This document shows, in pieces, positions 56,290-64,000 of a stretch of DNA of 64,000 nucleotides. The translations under genes and the position numbers were made by a program. Below the pieces are notes generated by a model. It worked only from the letters and a program-made list of their open reading frames with translations. It made no database searches and was not told the DNA's origin. How positions within the stretch are numbered: position 1 is the stretch's first letter; the number at the start of each line of letters is the position of its first letter. Source of the stretch: Tillandsia leiboldiana (taxonomy: Eukaryota > Streptophyta > Magnoliopsida > Poales > Bromeliaceae); NCBI GenBank assembly GCA_029204045.2, contig CM055061.1, positions 40,014,977 to 40,078,976 on the forward strand. The letters run 5' to 3'.

Positions 56290-57387
56290 ACGCCTACAGC
56301 CTATTCTTGTTTGATTTGGGTTGTAGGTTTTAGTCTTTCGGGGTTCCCGGACCCTTCATTGTTGTCAGCTGTGAAGTATATCCTGTTAGTGAGTTTGCAT
56401 GTTGGGTTGATGTCCTGTTGTGGGAGTCGTCGGGTTGACGGTGGTCCCGGCTGTCGAGTATTTCTAGCCAGTGAGTTAGAGATGTGATTTGGATACTGTC
56501 GATCTTGTTGATCGTGGATTTGGACTATAACCTGCATGAGCCATATTGAGCTCGACAGAGATGCGCGGATGCTTTTCTCGGTGGGGTCGCGCCCCTCGAG
56601 TGCCGCTTCGGAGCTGGGCCTGTTACTTTGCTATCGCGACTTGTCGACGCAATCCCTCTGGCTGGGCCAGTTTTGGCAGTCACGGACACCCTACGTAAGT
56701 CCAGTCCTCCGTGGATGTAATGGCAGTAGGTGTGCGCAGGTTTGACTGGACCCTATGTGGCAGTCACTGTGATTGGGTTGATTGAGTACTTGGGTTAGAG
56801 TCGATGCATTATTTTTATCTGTATCACCCTTTGAGCATTGTAGATAGAGGCATGATAGCTGTAGACTCTTTCCAGCTTATCTTTTCATTATTACAGTTTT
56901 CCTGTTATCTTATGCCTCTAGTAGACTTAGTGGGCAGACCGTTGGGCTTGTAGCGGTACCCACTGAGAACTACTGTGGGATGTAGTTCTCACACCCACTT
57001 TGGTGTCTTTCCCCAGGGACCTTTTCTCCAGTTCCTGCTGCTCCAGTTGGTGATCCTTTTGTTGCTGATCGAGGTGAGGGAGTCGCGAGCTAGTTCCCTA
57101 CCCGTCCTTGGAGTATAGCGGTACCCCTTTTTGGAGTTTAGTAGTACTATCTGCTGGATTTTAGTAGTTAGTTACTTTTGAGAGACTTTTGTAGTAAGGT
57201 TCAGACTTGTACTATTTGACAGTTGTATTATTTATTATTTCAGTAGTTTACTTTTCAGCTCTGATATCTGTATAGCTATTATATCATTCTTTTTGCAGGT
57301 TAGACGCAACGTCTATAAGTGGCTTCCTGTATGGGCGGCGGATCTTTTCGCGGTCCCGGGTGGCAGTTTCGACCCCGGGGCGTGACA
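56290..57387 (+). repeat. LTR-A2 segment 3 (right end of element A)
   Basis: Begins with TSD ACGCC and resumes the LTR at the point equivalent to about 15128 of LTR-A1. The leader hairpin is at 56964-56991. It ends GGGGCGTGACA, followed by TSD GTGGG (57388-57392). Confidence 0.93.
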
Positions 57388-57392
57388 GTGGG

Positions 57393-57726
57393 ACTATTGT
57401 GGGTGGCACAGACTCCACCCGTTTAGGCCTGACGTTCTCGTCAGTCCAAACACACGCACAACCCAAGATCACCAGGCGATGTTAGACTTGTCTCGCTAGC
57501 CCTATCATTTAAACCCACGCTCAGCAGAGACTCATCACACACTTCCGGCTGGTTATTGTCTCTGATACCAAATGTAACGACCCGGCCCACTAGCAAAAAT
57601 AACTCGTTGGGCCCAAAACACAGCCCAAAATGTTTAAGCCCAGTTATTATTATTAGTGTCCATATCTCTTATAAACCCAATTACAATTCTATCCACATAT
57701 GATGTGGGACTATTGGGGGAGTCACA
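57393..57726 (-). mobile_element. TRIM T2, right portion
   Basis: 57393-57410 completes the left LTR. 57411-57572 is the internal region with hairpin CTGACG-TTCT-CGTCAG (57429-57444). 57573-57726 is the right LTR. The 16-base hairpin matches that of T1 in stem but not loop. Confidence 0.9.
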
Positions 57727-57731
57727 GAGCC

Positions 57732-58033
57732 TCCATGAGAGAGTTTCTTGTAATCTAATTTTACTCCTTATACTTTTTGTGTCGTGGATTAATCGAATAA
57801 CGCATTGAGGTGGTCTTACCCGTGGACGTAGGTTGACACATTGTTAGCCGAACCACGTAAATTTTGTATTCTTGTATTTTCTTATTCGTTTTATTTGCTT
57901 AGTTATTCTTGTACTTGTTTTCTACGATCATTCTCGTTTACTTAATTTCATCTACGAAAGAATTTGTTTTCGCTACGCTCGTGTGCTGTGTTGGTTGAGG
58001 TCTGCTCGGTAACCCCACGGTCGGGCCCCTTCA
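57732..58033 (+). repeat. Copia 3' LTR, right part
   Basis: Follows TSD GAGCC and continues the sequence left at 12666. It has copia R/U5 character (GTGGACGTAGGTTGACACATT, split by length; CCGAACCACGTAAATT). The probable end is CCTTCA at 58033, before AT-rich flank. Confidence 0.6.
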
Positions 58034-58172
58034 TAAAATATGATATATATATATATATATAAAAATTAGAAATTAAATAGTACAAGTTGAAAGCAATTTT
58101 TTATTCGTGATTAGGAGCTAAAAGTGTAATATACCAAAAAATTTAGGAATTAATATAGTTAAATTGAAAGCA

Positions 58173-58238
<66 letters not shown>

Positions 58239-58689
58239 TAGTGTGCTTTTCAAAGCATTGGAGGATTGATATATATGATTGTGCTTTTTCCTTCACCATA
58301 TATTAATATACAGATTAAGTAGTATTAATGTGGGAATCACTTGTCTTCGGGGGCAACGTGTGCAGGTATTTTGTGCAGGTTTCACACCATCTCGCAATAG
58401 GAAAATAATGCTTTGAACATATGCAAGTTTATAGTTTTGTACATATACTGATGCGATCGACACTCTTTGTTTTTTTTTTACTTTTTTTTTTTTTTACCAT
58501 TATGGTTAGAGAAATATTCTGATACTTTTTTTATTAAATAAAAATATTTTTAGTCGTTGATTGACGAAGGATAAAAAGTTAATTTTATACTTTACCAGAT
58601 TAACATGTCATTTTATAAAAAAAGCATTTTTGTAATTAAACATCACAAAATAATAATAAAAAAATATTAATTTAAATACCTTATACTAA
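58034..58689. repeat. AT-rich flank with microsatellites
   Basis: (TA)n at about 58043-58060, (GA) about 30 repeats at 58176-58236, interrupted poly-T at about 58467-58496. No coding or mobile-element signal seen otherwise. Confidence 0.85.
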
Positions 58690-60600
58690 TTTAGTCATTA
58701 ATTTTAAAAATTGTAGAATTATAATTTAGGCAATAAATTAAAGAGTTTAATTTAAAAATATTTAAAATTATAATTTAGATATTAATTTAAAGAGATTTAG
58801 AATTACAATTTAGTTATTAATTTAAATAGTTTAATTTAAAAAGTTTTAAAATTACAATTTCGACATTAATTTAAAATGTTTTAGAATTATAATTTATGCA
58901 CTAATTTAAAAAGTTTAAATTAAAAAAATTTAGAATTAAAATTTAGCCATTAATTTCAAAAGTTTAATTTAAAGAGTTTTAGAATGACAATTTAGACATT
59001 AATTTAAAGAGTTTAATTTTAAAAAATTTAGAATTCCTAATTTAAAGAGTTTAATTTAAAAAATTTTAAAATTACAATTTACGCATTAATTTAAAGAGTT
59101 TAAAATTAATAAACTTTAGAATTAGAAATTAGGCATTAATTTAAAAAGTTTTAGAATTACAATTTAGGCATTAATTAAAAAAAAAAATTCAAAGTTTTAG
59201 AATGACAATTTAGGCATTAATTTAGAGTGTTTAATTTAAAAAAATTTAGAATTTCTAATTTAAAGAGTTTAATTTAAAAAAAAAATTAGAATTATAATTT
59301 ATGCATTAATTTAAAGAGTTTAAATTAAAAAATTTAAGAATTACAATTTAGGAATTTAGGCATTAATTTAAAAAGTTTTAGAATTATAATTTAGGCATTA
59401 ATTTTAAAAGTTTAATTTACAGAGTTTTAGAATGGTAATTTAGGCATTAATTTAGAGAGTTTAATTTAAAATTTTTTAGAATTCCTAATTTAAAGAGTTT
59501 AATTTTAAAATATTTAGAATTATAATTTACGCATTAATTTAAAGAGTTTGAATTAAAAATTTTAAGAATTACAATTTAGAAATTTAGGCATTAATTTAAA
59601 AAGTTTTAGAATTATAATTTAGGCATTAATTTAAAAAATTTAATTTAAAGTGTTTTAGAATGACAATTTAGGTATTAATTTAAAGAAATTTATTAAAAAA
59701 AATTAGAATTACAATTTAGGCATTAATTTAAAAAGTTTAATTTAAAGAGTTTTAGAATGACAATTTAGGCATTAAATTAAATAGTTTAATTAAAAAAAAA
59801 TTAGAATTACAATTTAGACATTAATTTAAAAAAATTTAGAATTACAATTTAGGCATTAATTTAAAAAATTTTAAAATTATAATTTAGGTATTAATTTAAA
59901 AAGTTTAATTTGAAAAGATTTGGAATTACAATTTAATTTAGGCATTAATTTAAAGAGTTTAATTTTAAAAAATTTAGAATTACAATTTAAGCATTAATTT
60001 AAAGAGTTTAATTTTAAGAATTTTGGAATTACAATTTAAGCATTAATTTAAAGAGTTTAAATTAAAAAAAAATTAAATTTACAATTTAGGCATTAATTTA
60101 AAAAGTTTTAGAATTACAATTTAGGCATTAATTTAAAAAGTTTTAGAATTACAATTTAGGCATTAATTTAAAGAATTTAATTTTAAAAAAAAAATAGAAT
60201 TACAATTTAGGCATTAATTTAAAAAGTTTAATTTAAAAAAATTTAGAATTACAATTTAAACATTAATTTAAAGAGTTTAAATTTTAAAAAATTAGAATTA
60301 CAATTTAGGTATTAATTTAAAGAATTTAGAATTACAATTTAGATATTAATTTAAAAGGTTTAATTTAAAGAGTTTTAGAATGACAATTTAGGCATTAATT
60401 TAAAAAGTTTTAGAATTAAAATTTAGTCACTAATTTAAAAAGTTTAATTTTAAAAAATTTAGAATTACAATTTAGGCATTAATTTAAAGGGTTTTAAAAT
60501 TACAATTTAGAGATTAATTTAGAAAATTTTAGAATTATAATTTACGTATTAATTTAAAGAGTTTAATTTGTTTAAAAAAATTTAAAGTTTTTAAAATTTA
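58690..60600. repeat. AT-rich minisatellite array
   Basis: Degenerate tandem repeats built on TTAGGCATTAATTTAAA and TTTAGAATTACAA. Two unit sizes alternate, about 35 bp and about 51 bp; the longer contains an extra stretch like AGTTTAATTTTAAAAA. Well over 30 units. No open frame. Confidence 0.85.
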
Positions 60601-61243
60601 AACATTAATTTTGTATTACAATTTTAAAAAAAAAAATTAATATCCTTACTAGCAAATTAAATAAAAAAAAGTAATCTAAATTTTTTCCTTATTTTTTTTT
60701 TAAAAAATAAAAATTAATAGATTCCTAAATTCTAATTTCTAAAAATAATTTTCTAAAATTAAAATTATTTACAATATATTAAATAAAGGTAATTAAAATA
60801 TTACCATTTAAGATGATAACTAAATTGAAATATTTAAAATTTATAATCTTTTCAAAAATAAAAACTCTCACTAAATTCAAAATTTTAAAATTTATAATAT
60901 TTACAAAAATAAAATTTTTTAAAATAAAGATAAAATTACTTAATTACCCTTGAATCAAAAGACTCAAAATAACTCTGTTTTGAAGTACCTGGTAACCGGT
61001 ATCTCTCTCAAAGTGACCTGTTATTGCAGGTCACCACTTAAAATAAATCAAATCTGAACCGTTAAACAGGTGTGGATGAACGATAACTAAAAATATATAT
61101 ATATATATATATATGAGTATGACTCTTATAATTATCATTTAAATGCTGCACCTAAGTTTAGTTTTGTCCCTGTGAATATATATAACTGTCACTCAATTAA
61201 AATAGTTCACGCATGGCACCAAATGATGCGTTTAATTTAGTAA

Positions 61244-61246
<3 letters not shown>
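60601..61246. other. AT-rich sequence without recognisable genes
   Basis: Low-complexity A/T sequence with (AT)n at about 61092-61114. The last 15 bases (61232-61246) are the left TSD of the following retroposon. Confidence 0.7.
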
Positions 61247-61274
<28 letters not shown>

Positions 61275-62823
61275 TGATTAAACGGGGTGTAACCCTATTT
61301 GAGTAAAAAAGCGTAGAAAGGTAAGTGACAGTAGCAACCCAAAATGCTGGAGCGCAAAGCGTTACCACTACTAATGAACGCAACCAGCAGATAGAAATCG
61401 ACAAAAACAACAAAAGGAGAGCCAGTGGAAAAACACAACATCCAACTCAGCAACAGCATACACTACAAAGAGCCAGCTACTAATTATAACACTACACCCA
61501 TCATCGGACCCAGACAAACCGAGCTTAGTAGACCCGAAGATTGGGACTGAAGACAAAGCTAAGAGCCCTCCTCCAATTCGATGAGCAGCAAGCTCCCATT
61601 GATGAAGAGTGAAAAGATTCCAGGGAAATATCAGATCCAGAGGTCCGAAACGGTTAAATCAGAGTGTCCCCCAATTAATGGAGAGTAAAGAAGAAGATAA
61701 AGCCACTCCAGATACCTTCGAATAAAAGAACTCCAAAGACAACACCCAGTCACGATTGGAACCCCCCCACTCAGCGCGCATGTGGAGAAAGAGAAAGAGA
61801 AACCTTCCTTTGATGAGACTCTCCTTGCCCAAACAGAACTAACTGAAACTCCGAGAAAAAGAATTTATCAAAGGAACCCATGCCATCGCCGAAGACTGTC
61901 AACTCCAAACCAAACCGGACAAACCAATATCAAGACAATCCTCATCCATGCAAATACAGAGTCCATCAATCCAGAGAAAAGGCACCAGTTACTATCCACA
62001 GCATGAATTCCACAGGGTTGACAATACGGAAATAGTGTAACATCTGATCAGAGGGGTAGTCCAAAAAAAAAATGCCTGAGCACCTGTAGAATATCCCGAT
62101 ATCCCTATACCACCCAAAATAGTTCAACCACCAAACGTTTATTTGTGGGGAAATCATCTCAAACCAAATAGCACAAGAAATCTAAGGATGCCGCTAGACT
62201 ACTCCACTATTGTGCCGAAAGCTCTAATAGAGCAAAACAAAGCCAAACAAAGCACTGATGAAGGGACCTTCACATATGACAAAACCACCATCCCAGAGAG
62301 AACAACCCCCGAATTGGTCTGGCAGCCGCCACTCCCCCACTAAAAGGTGCCATTCGATGCTGAGGGAGAGGCTCGATGTCTTGCCTAACCAGCTAACAGT
62401 CAATACTTTCATGAGTGAGGAAAAGCTGCATGTTCTTAATCAGAAGATAACCCCGAAGCTGTAACGATTTCAAGTAGAAGACCCAGGAAGCAGCAGATGA
62501 CTAGGCAAACAACGTTATCATTTTCAAATAGCGCTAGCCGATATACAGAAAGGGAACAACAGAGAGTCACGCAGACGAAGAGGATACCGGTCACTCTCAA
62601 CACCAGTTTGCTGCAGCAGTGAAGAAAAGCCAGAAAAGAGAGAACCCTCCAATGCGATCCTATGGCAGCAAAACGGAAGCAGCTGCTCCACCAACAAAAA
62701 GAAGGTCTGCAATCGAAAGGTGGAAGAAACACGAAGCCATGTAGAACCAGAACCAGAATCAGAGGCCAATCGCGGTCAGAGAATGGCTCCAAAAAGCGCT
62801 TGAGACCCCCCTCCATTGCTAAA
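61247..62823 (-). mobile_element. Poly-A retroposon (LINE-derived or other non-autonomous), minus strand
   Basis: A run of about 25 T (61251-61275) is the poly-A tail on the minus strand, and TTAATTTAGTAATTT flanks the unit at 61232-61246 and 62824-62838. Tail plus a long variable TSD indicates target-primed reverse transcription. The 3' end before the tail reads GGGTTACACCCCGTTTAATC (minus), reminiscent of plant LINE 3' ends. The best frame (62436-62816, minus, 126 residues, starting at the very 5' end of the insert) matches nothing I recognise. No endonuclease or RT is present. It could instead be a processed transcript of a host gene. Confidence 0.65.
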
Positions 62824-62838
62824 TTAATTTAGTAATTT

Positions 62839-63292
62839 AGTTCTAATAAAAATGCAATTTTGTTAAATCGAGTCGAAGATCTCATTGAGTTTGGTTCTCC
62901 ATTCTCGATTCTCGATTCTTTTTAGTTATACTTAGATTTTAATTGTGTCTGATTCTCCACCCTCAGCTCTTCCGTGTTAATTGGTTGCTGGTTCTCCACC
63001 CTCACCTCTTCAGTGTTATTTGGTTGTTTGGAGCTTTATTTGTTATTTAGAATATTTTAAAAAAATATATATTTATCTTATTTTGATTTTAATTAAATAG
63101 TTATTTTAAATATGTTAAAATTTGGAGATATATTATAGTTAATTATGATTGTATTATAAAAATTATTAAAATTTAAAAATTTGACATACAATAGAATTTA
63201 AGTATGGTCTCTAAATATTGATGTGGTGTAATGAGATATAACTGAATTTTAAGAATTAAATAATACTATATATTTAGTATTTATCAAAAAAT
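62839..63292. repeat. AT-rich sequence with a two-copy 40-bp tandem repeat
   Basis: GGTTCTCCACCCTCA and CTCTTC(A/C)GTGTTA mark two adjacent units at about 62946-63026. The rest is AT-rich with nothing recognisable. Confidence 0.6.
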
Positions 63293-63302
63293 NNNNNNNN
63301 NN

Positions 63303-63343
<41 letters not shown>
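63293..63343. other. 10-N gap followed by a 41-base poly-A run
   Basis: 10 N at 63293-63302, then A at 63303-63343. The gap probably reflects an unresolved homopolymer or local misassembly. Whether the A-run is a retroposon tail cannot be told. Confidence 0.85.
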
Positions 63344-63345
<2 letters not shown>

Positions 63346-64000
63346 TCCAGAGTACATGCCTTGCTATCATCCTACTATCATAGTGAATTAGAACACGGAT
63401 CCAACGAACTCGGCTTTACATGGTGCCTTTGGCCAACATCCTGAATCTGCACTGTCATTAACTTTTGCCTTGTGTTTTTCCAAACATATATATATAAAAA
63501 ATGCCAACAAAACCAGTAGGTGTGTTAAGCACTTTTTGTGTACCATCAAAAACAAGTGTGCAGTTCGAAATGATGAATTGAGGGCGACTTGTCTTGGCGA
63601 ATTTGAGATGGGTCAATTTTTCGTTTCCTGAGTTGTTCCAAATTCACCTTGGATCATAAAAATACCTGATATTGCTGTACTTATTGCGAATTTGTTTATT
63701 ATTTTGCTCTTATTACTGATCCATCTGAATTGAACGTTCTATCAATCCGGGATACCAAACTAAATAACAGTTCGTAGGCTTCAAACATCAATCTTGGAGC
63801 TTTTTTTTATTTTTTTTTGATACATGTACATCTTCTCCAGCAATTTTCTTTTTGTTTACTTAAGTGCATGTGCTAAATTGGTAGTATATATATATATATA
63901 TATATAATTGAGCTCCTGTGTTTGTAAAAGTATCAAGTTATTTATGTTTGTGAATTTTTTATCCTTGGATGTAGGAATGTGCGGTTAGGATGATAGTGGA
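63344..64000. other. Unassigned AT-rich sequence
   Basis: No gene, RNA or mobile-element signature found. Short (TA)n tracts at about 63486-63495 and 63885-63906. Confidence 0.6.

Larger units (their letters stand above)
12803..57387 (+). mobile_element. Element A: large non-autonomous gypsy-type (gag-only) LTR retrotransposon
   Basis: Starts TGTGATGACCCGG, ends GGGGCGTGACA, with TSD GTGGG at 12798-12802 and 57388-57392. The 5' LTR is 12803-16236 and the internal region 16237-18807. The 3' LTR is in three pieces (18808-19827, 37164-38438, 56290-57387) because elements B and C inserted into it. The joined 3' LTR is about 3.38 kb against 3434 bp for the 5' LTR. By eye the two LTRs differ by about a dozen bases in the first 200, so A is older than B and C, as nesting requires. 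Confidence 0.93.
12667..57726 (-). mobile_element. TRIM T2, split by element A inside its own LTR
   Basis: The left LTR is 12667-12802 plus 57393-57410, and the right LTR is 57573-57726; both are 154 bp once the insertion and its duplicate are removed. The internal region is 57411-57572 (162 bp). On the minus strand the PBS TGGTATCAGAGA abuts the right LTR (57559-57570) and AAACGGGTGGAG abuts the left LTR. The TSD GAGCC is at 12662-12666 and 57727-57731. The intact element would be 470 bp. The internal region resembles that of T1 (shared CACCAGGCGATGT-like and CTTCCGGCTGGT-like stretches), so the two TRIMs are related families. Confidence 0.9.
1..58033 (+). mobile_element. Degenerate Ty1/copia LTR retrotransposon, outermost host of the nest
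   Basis: The window opens inside the pol gene of a Ty1/copia element; its 5' LTR, gag and protease lie upstream. Its surviving pieces are 1-1612, 11964-12666 and 57732 to about 58033. Joining them across the nested elements restores a continuous RT-RNase H frame and then a probable 3' LTR. Two insertions interrupt it, each flanked by a perfect 5-bp TSD: ATATT at 1608-1612 and 11964-11968, and GAGCC at 12662-12666 and 57727-57731. The right end is set by a plausible CA terminus at 58033 and is uncertain, because the 5' LTR is not in the window. Many nonsense codons make it the oldest element here, which fits its outermost position. Confidence 0.85.

Noticed and set aside
57732..58033. Host gene promoter or exon
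   Set aside because: It continues the copia LTR across the TRIM target-site duplication and has copia R/U5 character.
58690..60600. CRISPR-like array
   Set aside because: Direct repeats without unique spacers, extreme AT content and a plant context; it is a minisatellite.
62436..62816. 126-codon minus-strand frame as a host or toxin-like gene
   Set aside because: Starts at the insertion edge of a retroposon, Cys/Leu/Phe-rich with no recognisable domain; probably chance.

Overview
This window is a block of plant-type repetitive DNA, almost certainly from a land-plant nuclear genome and most likely an angiosperm. The evidence is a chromovirus-like Ty3/gypsy element, Ty1/copia elements, TRIMs, LTRs of 3.4-4.1 kb, initiator-tRNA-Met primer-binding sites, 5-bp target-site duplications (TSDs), two 100-N scaffold gaps and long AT-rich simple-sequence tracts. 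I find no host protein gene, rRNA or tRNA. Nearly all open frames are retrotransposon Gag/Pol, remnants of them, or chance frames in GC-rich LTR promoters.

The first 58 kb is one Russian-doll insertion. The outermost unit is an old, stop-riddled Ty1/copia element (1 to about 58033, plus strand). Its pol is split by a Ty3/gypsy element (1613-11963, TSD ATATT), whose 5' LTR carries a 578-bp TRIM, T1 (1948-2525, TSD TTTAG). Its 3' LTR is split by a second TRIM, T2 (12667-57726, TSD GAGCC). T2's own left LTR is split by a large gypsy-type element, here called A (12803-57387, TSD GTGGG). The 3' LTR of A was hit twice: by element B (19828-37163, TSD TTTGC, plus strand), which itself holds a solo copia LTR (33409-34770, TSD TTGTG), and by element C (38439-56289, TSD ACGCC, minus strand). 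Every junction can be read to the base and every TSD is a perfect 5-mer.

A, B and C are related, non-autonomous elements. A and C keep gag but have lost nearly all of pol. B has a ruined gag and scraps of RT/RNase H, yet its two LTRs are nearly identical. All three share the same LTR plan: a GC-rich U3 (G-box rich in B and C), a CGGGCGCCCG palindrome before a TATA box, a long leader with conserved hairpins, splice-like signals flanking the primer-binding site, then PBS, gag, a small hairpin and the polypurine tract. The gypsy element at 1613-11963 has a nearly complete 1474-codon Gag-Pol and is the only one in the window that looks close to autonomous.

Two 100-N gaps (24470-24569 and 48742-48841) are each flanked by the same sequence on both sides (about 5.0 kb and 7.2 kb). 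Allele-specific bases, a repeated insertion junction and single-base indels clustered near the gaps indicate un-merged overlapping contig ends rather than real duplications. The true locus is probably about 12.4 kb shorter.

From about 58034 to 64000 the window leaves the nest: (TA)n and (GA)n microsatellites, a roughly 1.9-kb AT-rich minisatellite, a 1.6-kb minus-strand poly-A retroposon with a 15-bp TSD (61247-62823), a 10-N gap beside a 41-base poly-A run, and otherwise unremarkable AT-rich DNA.
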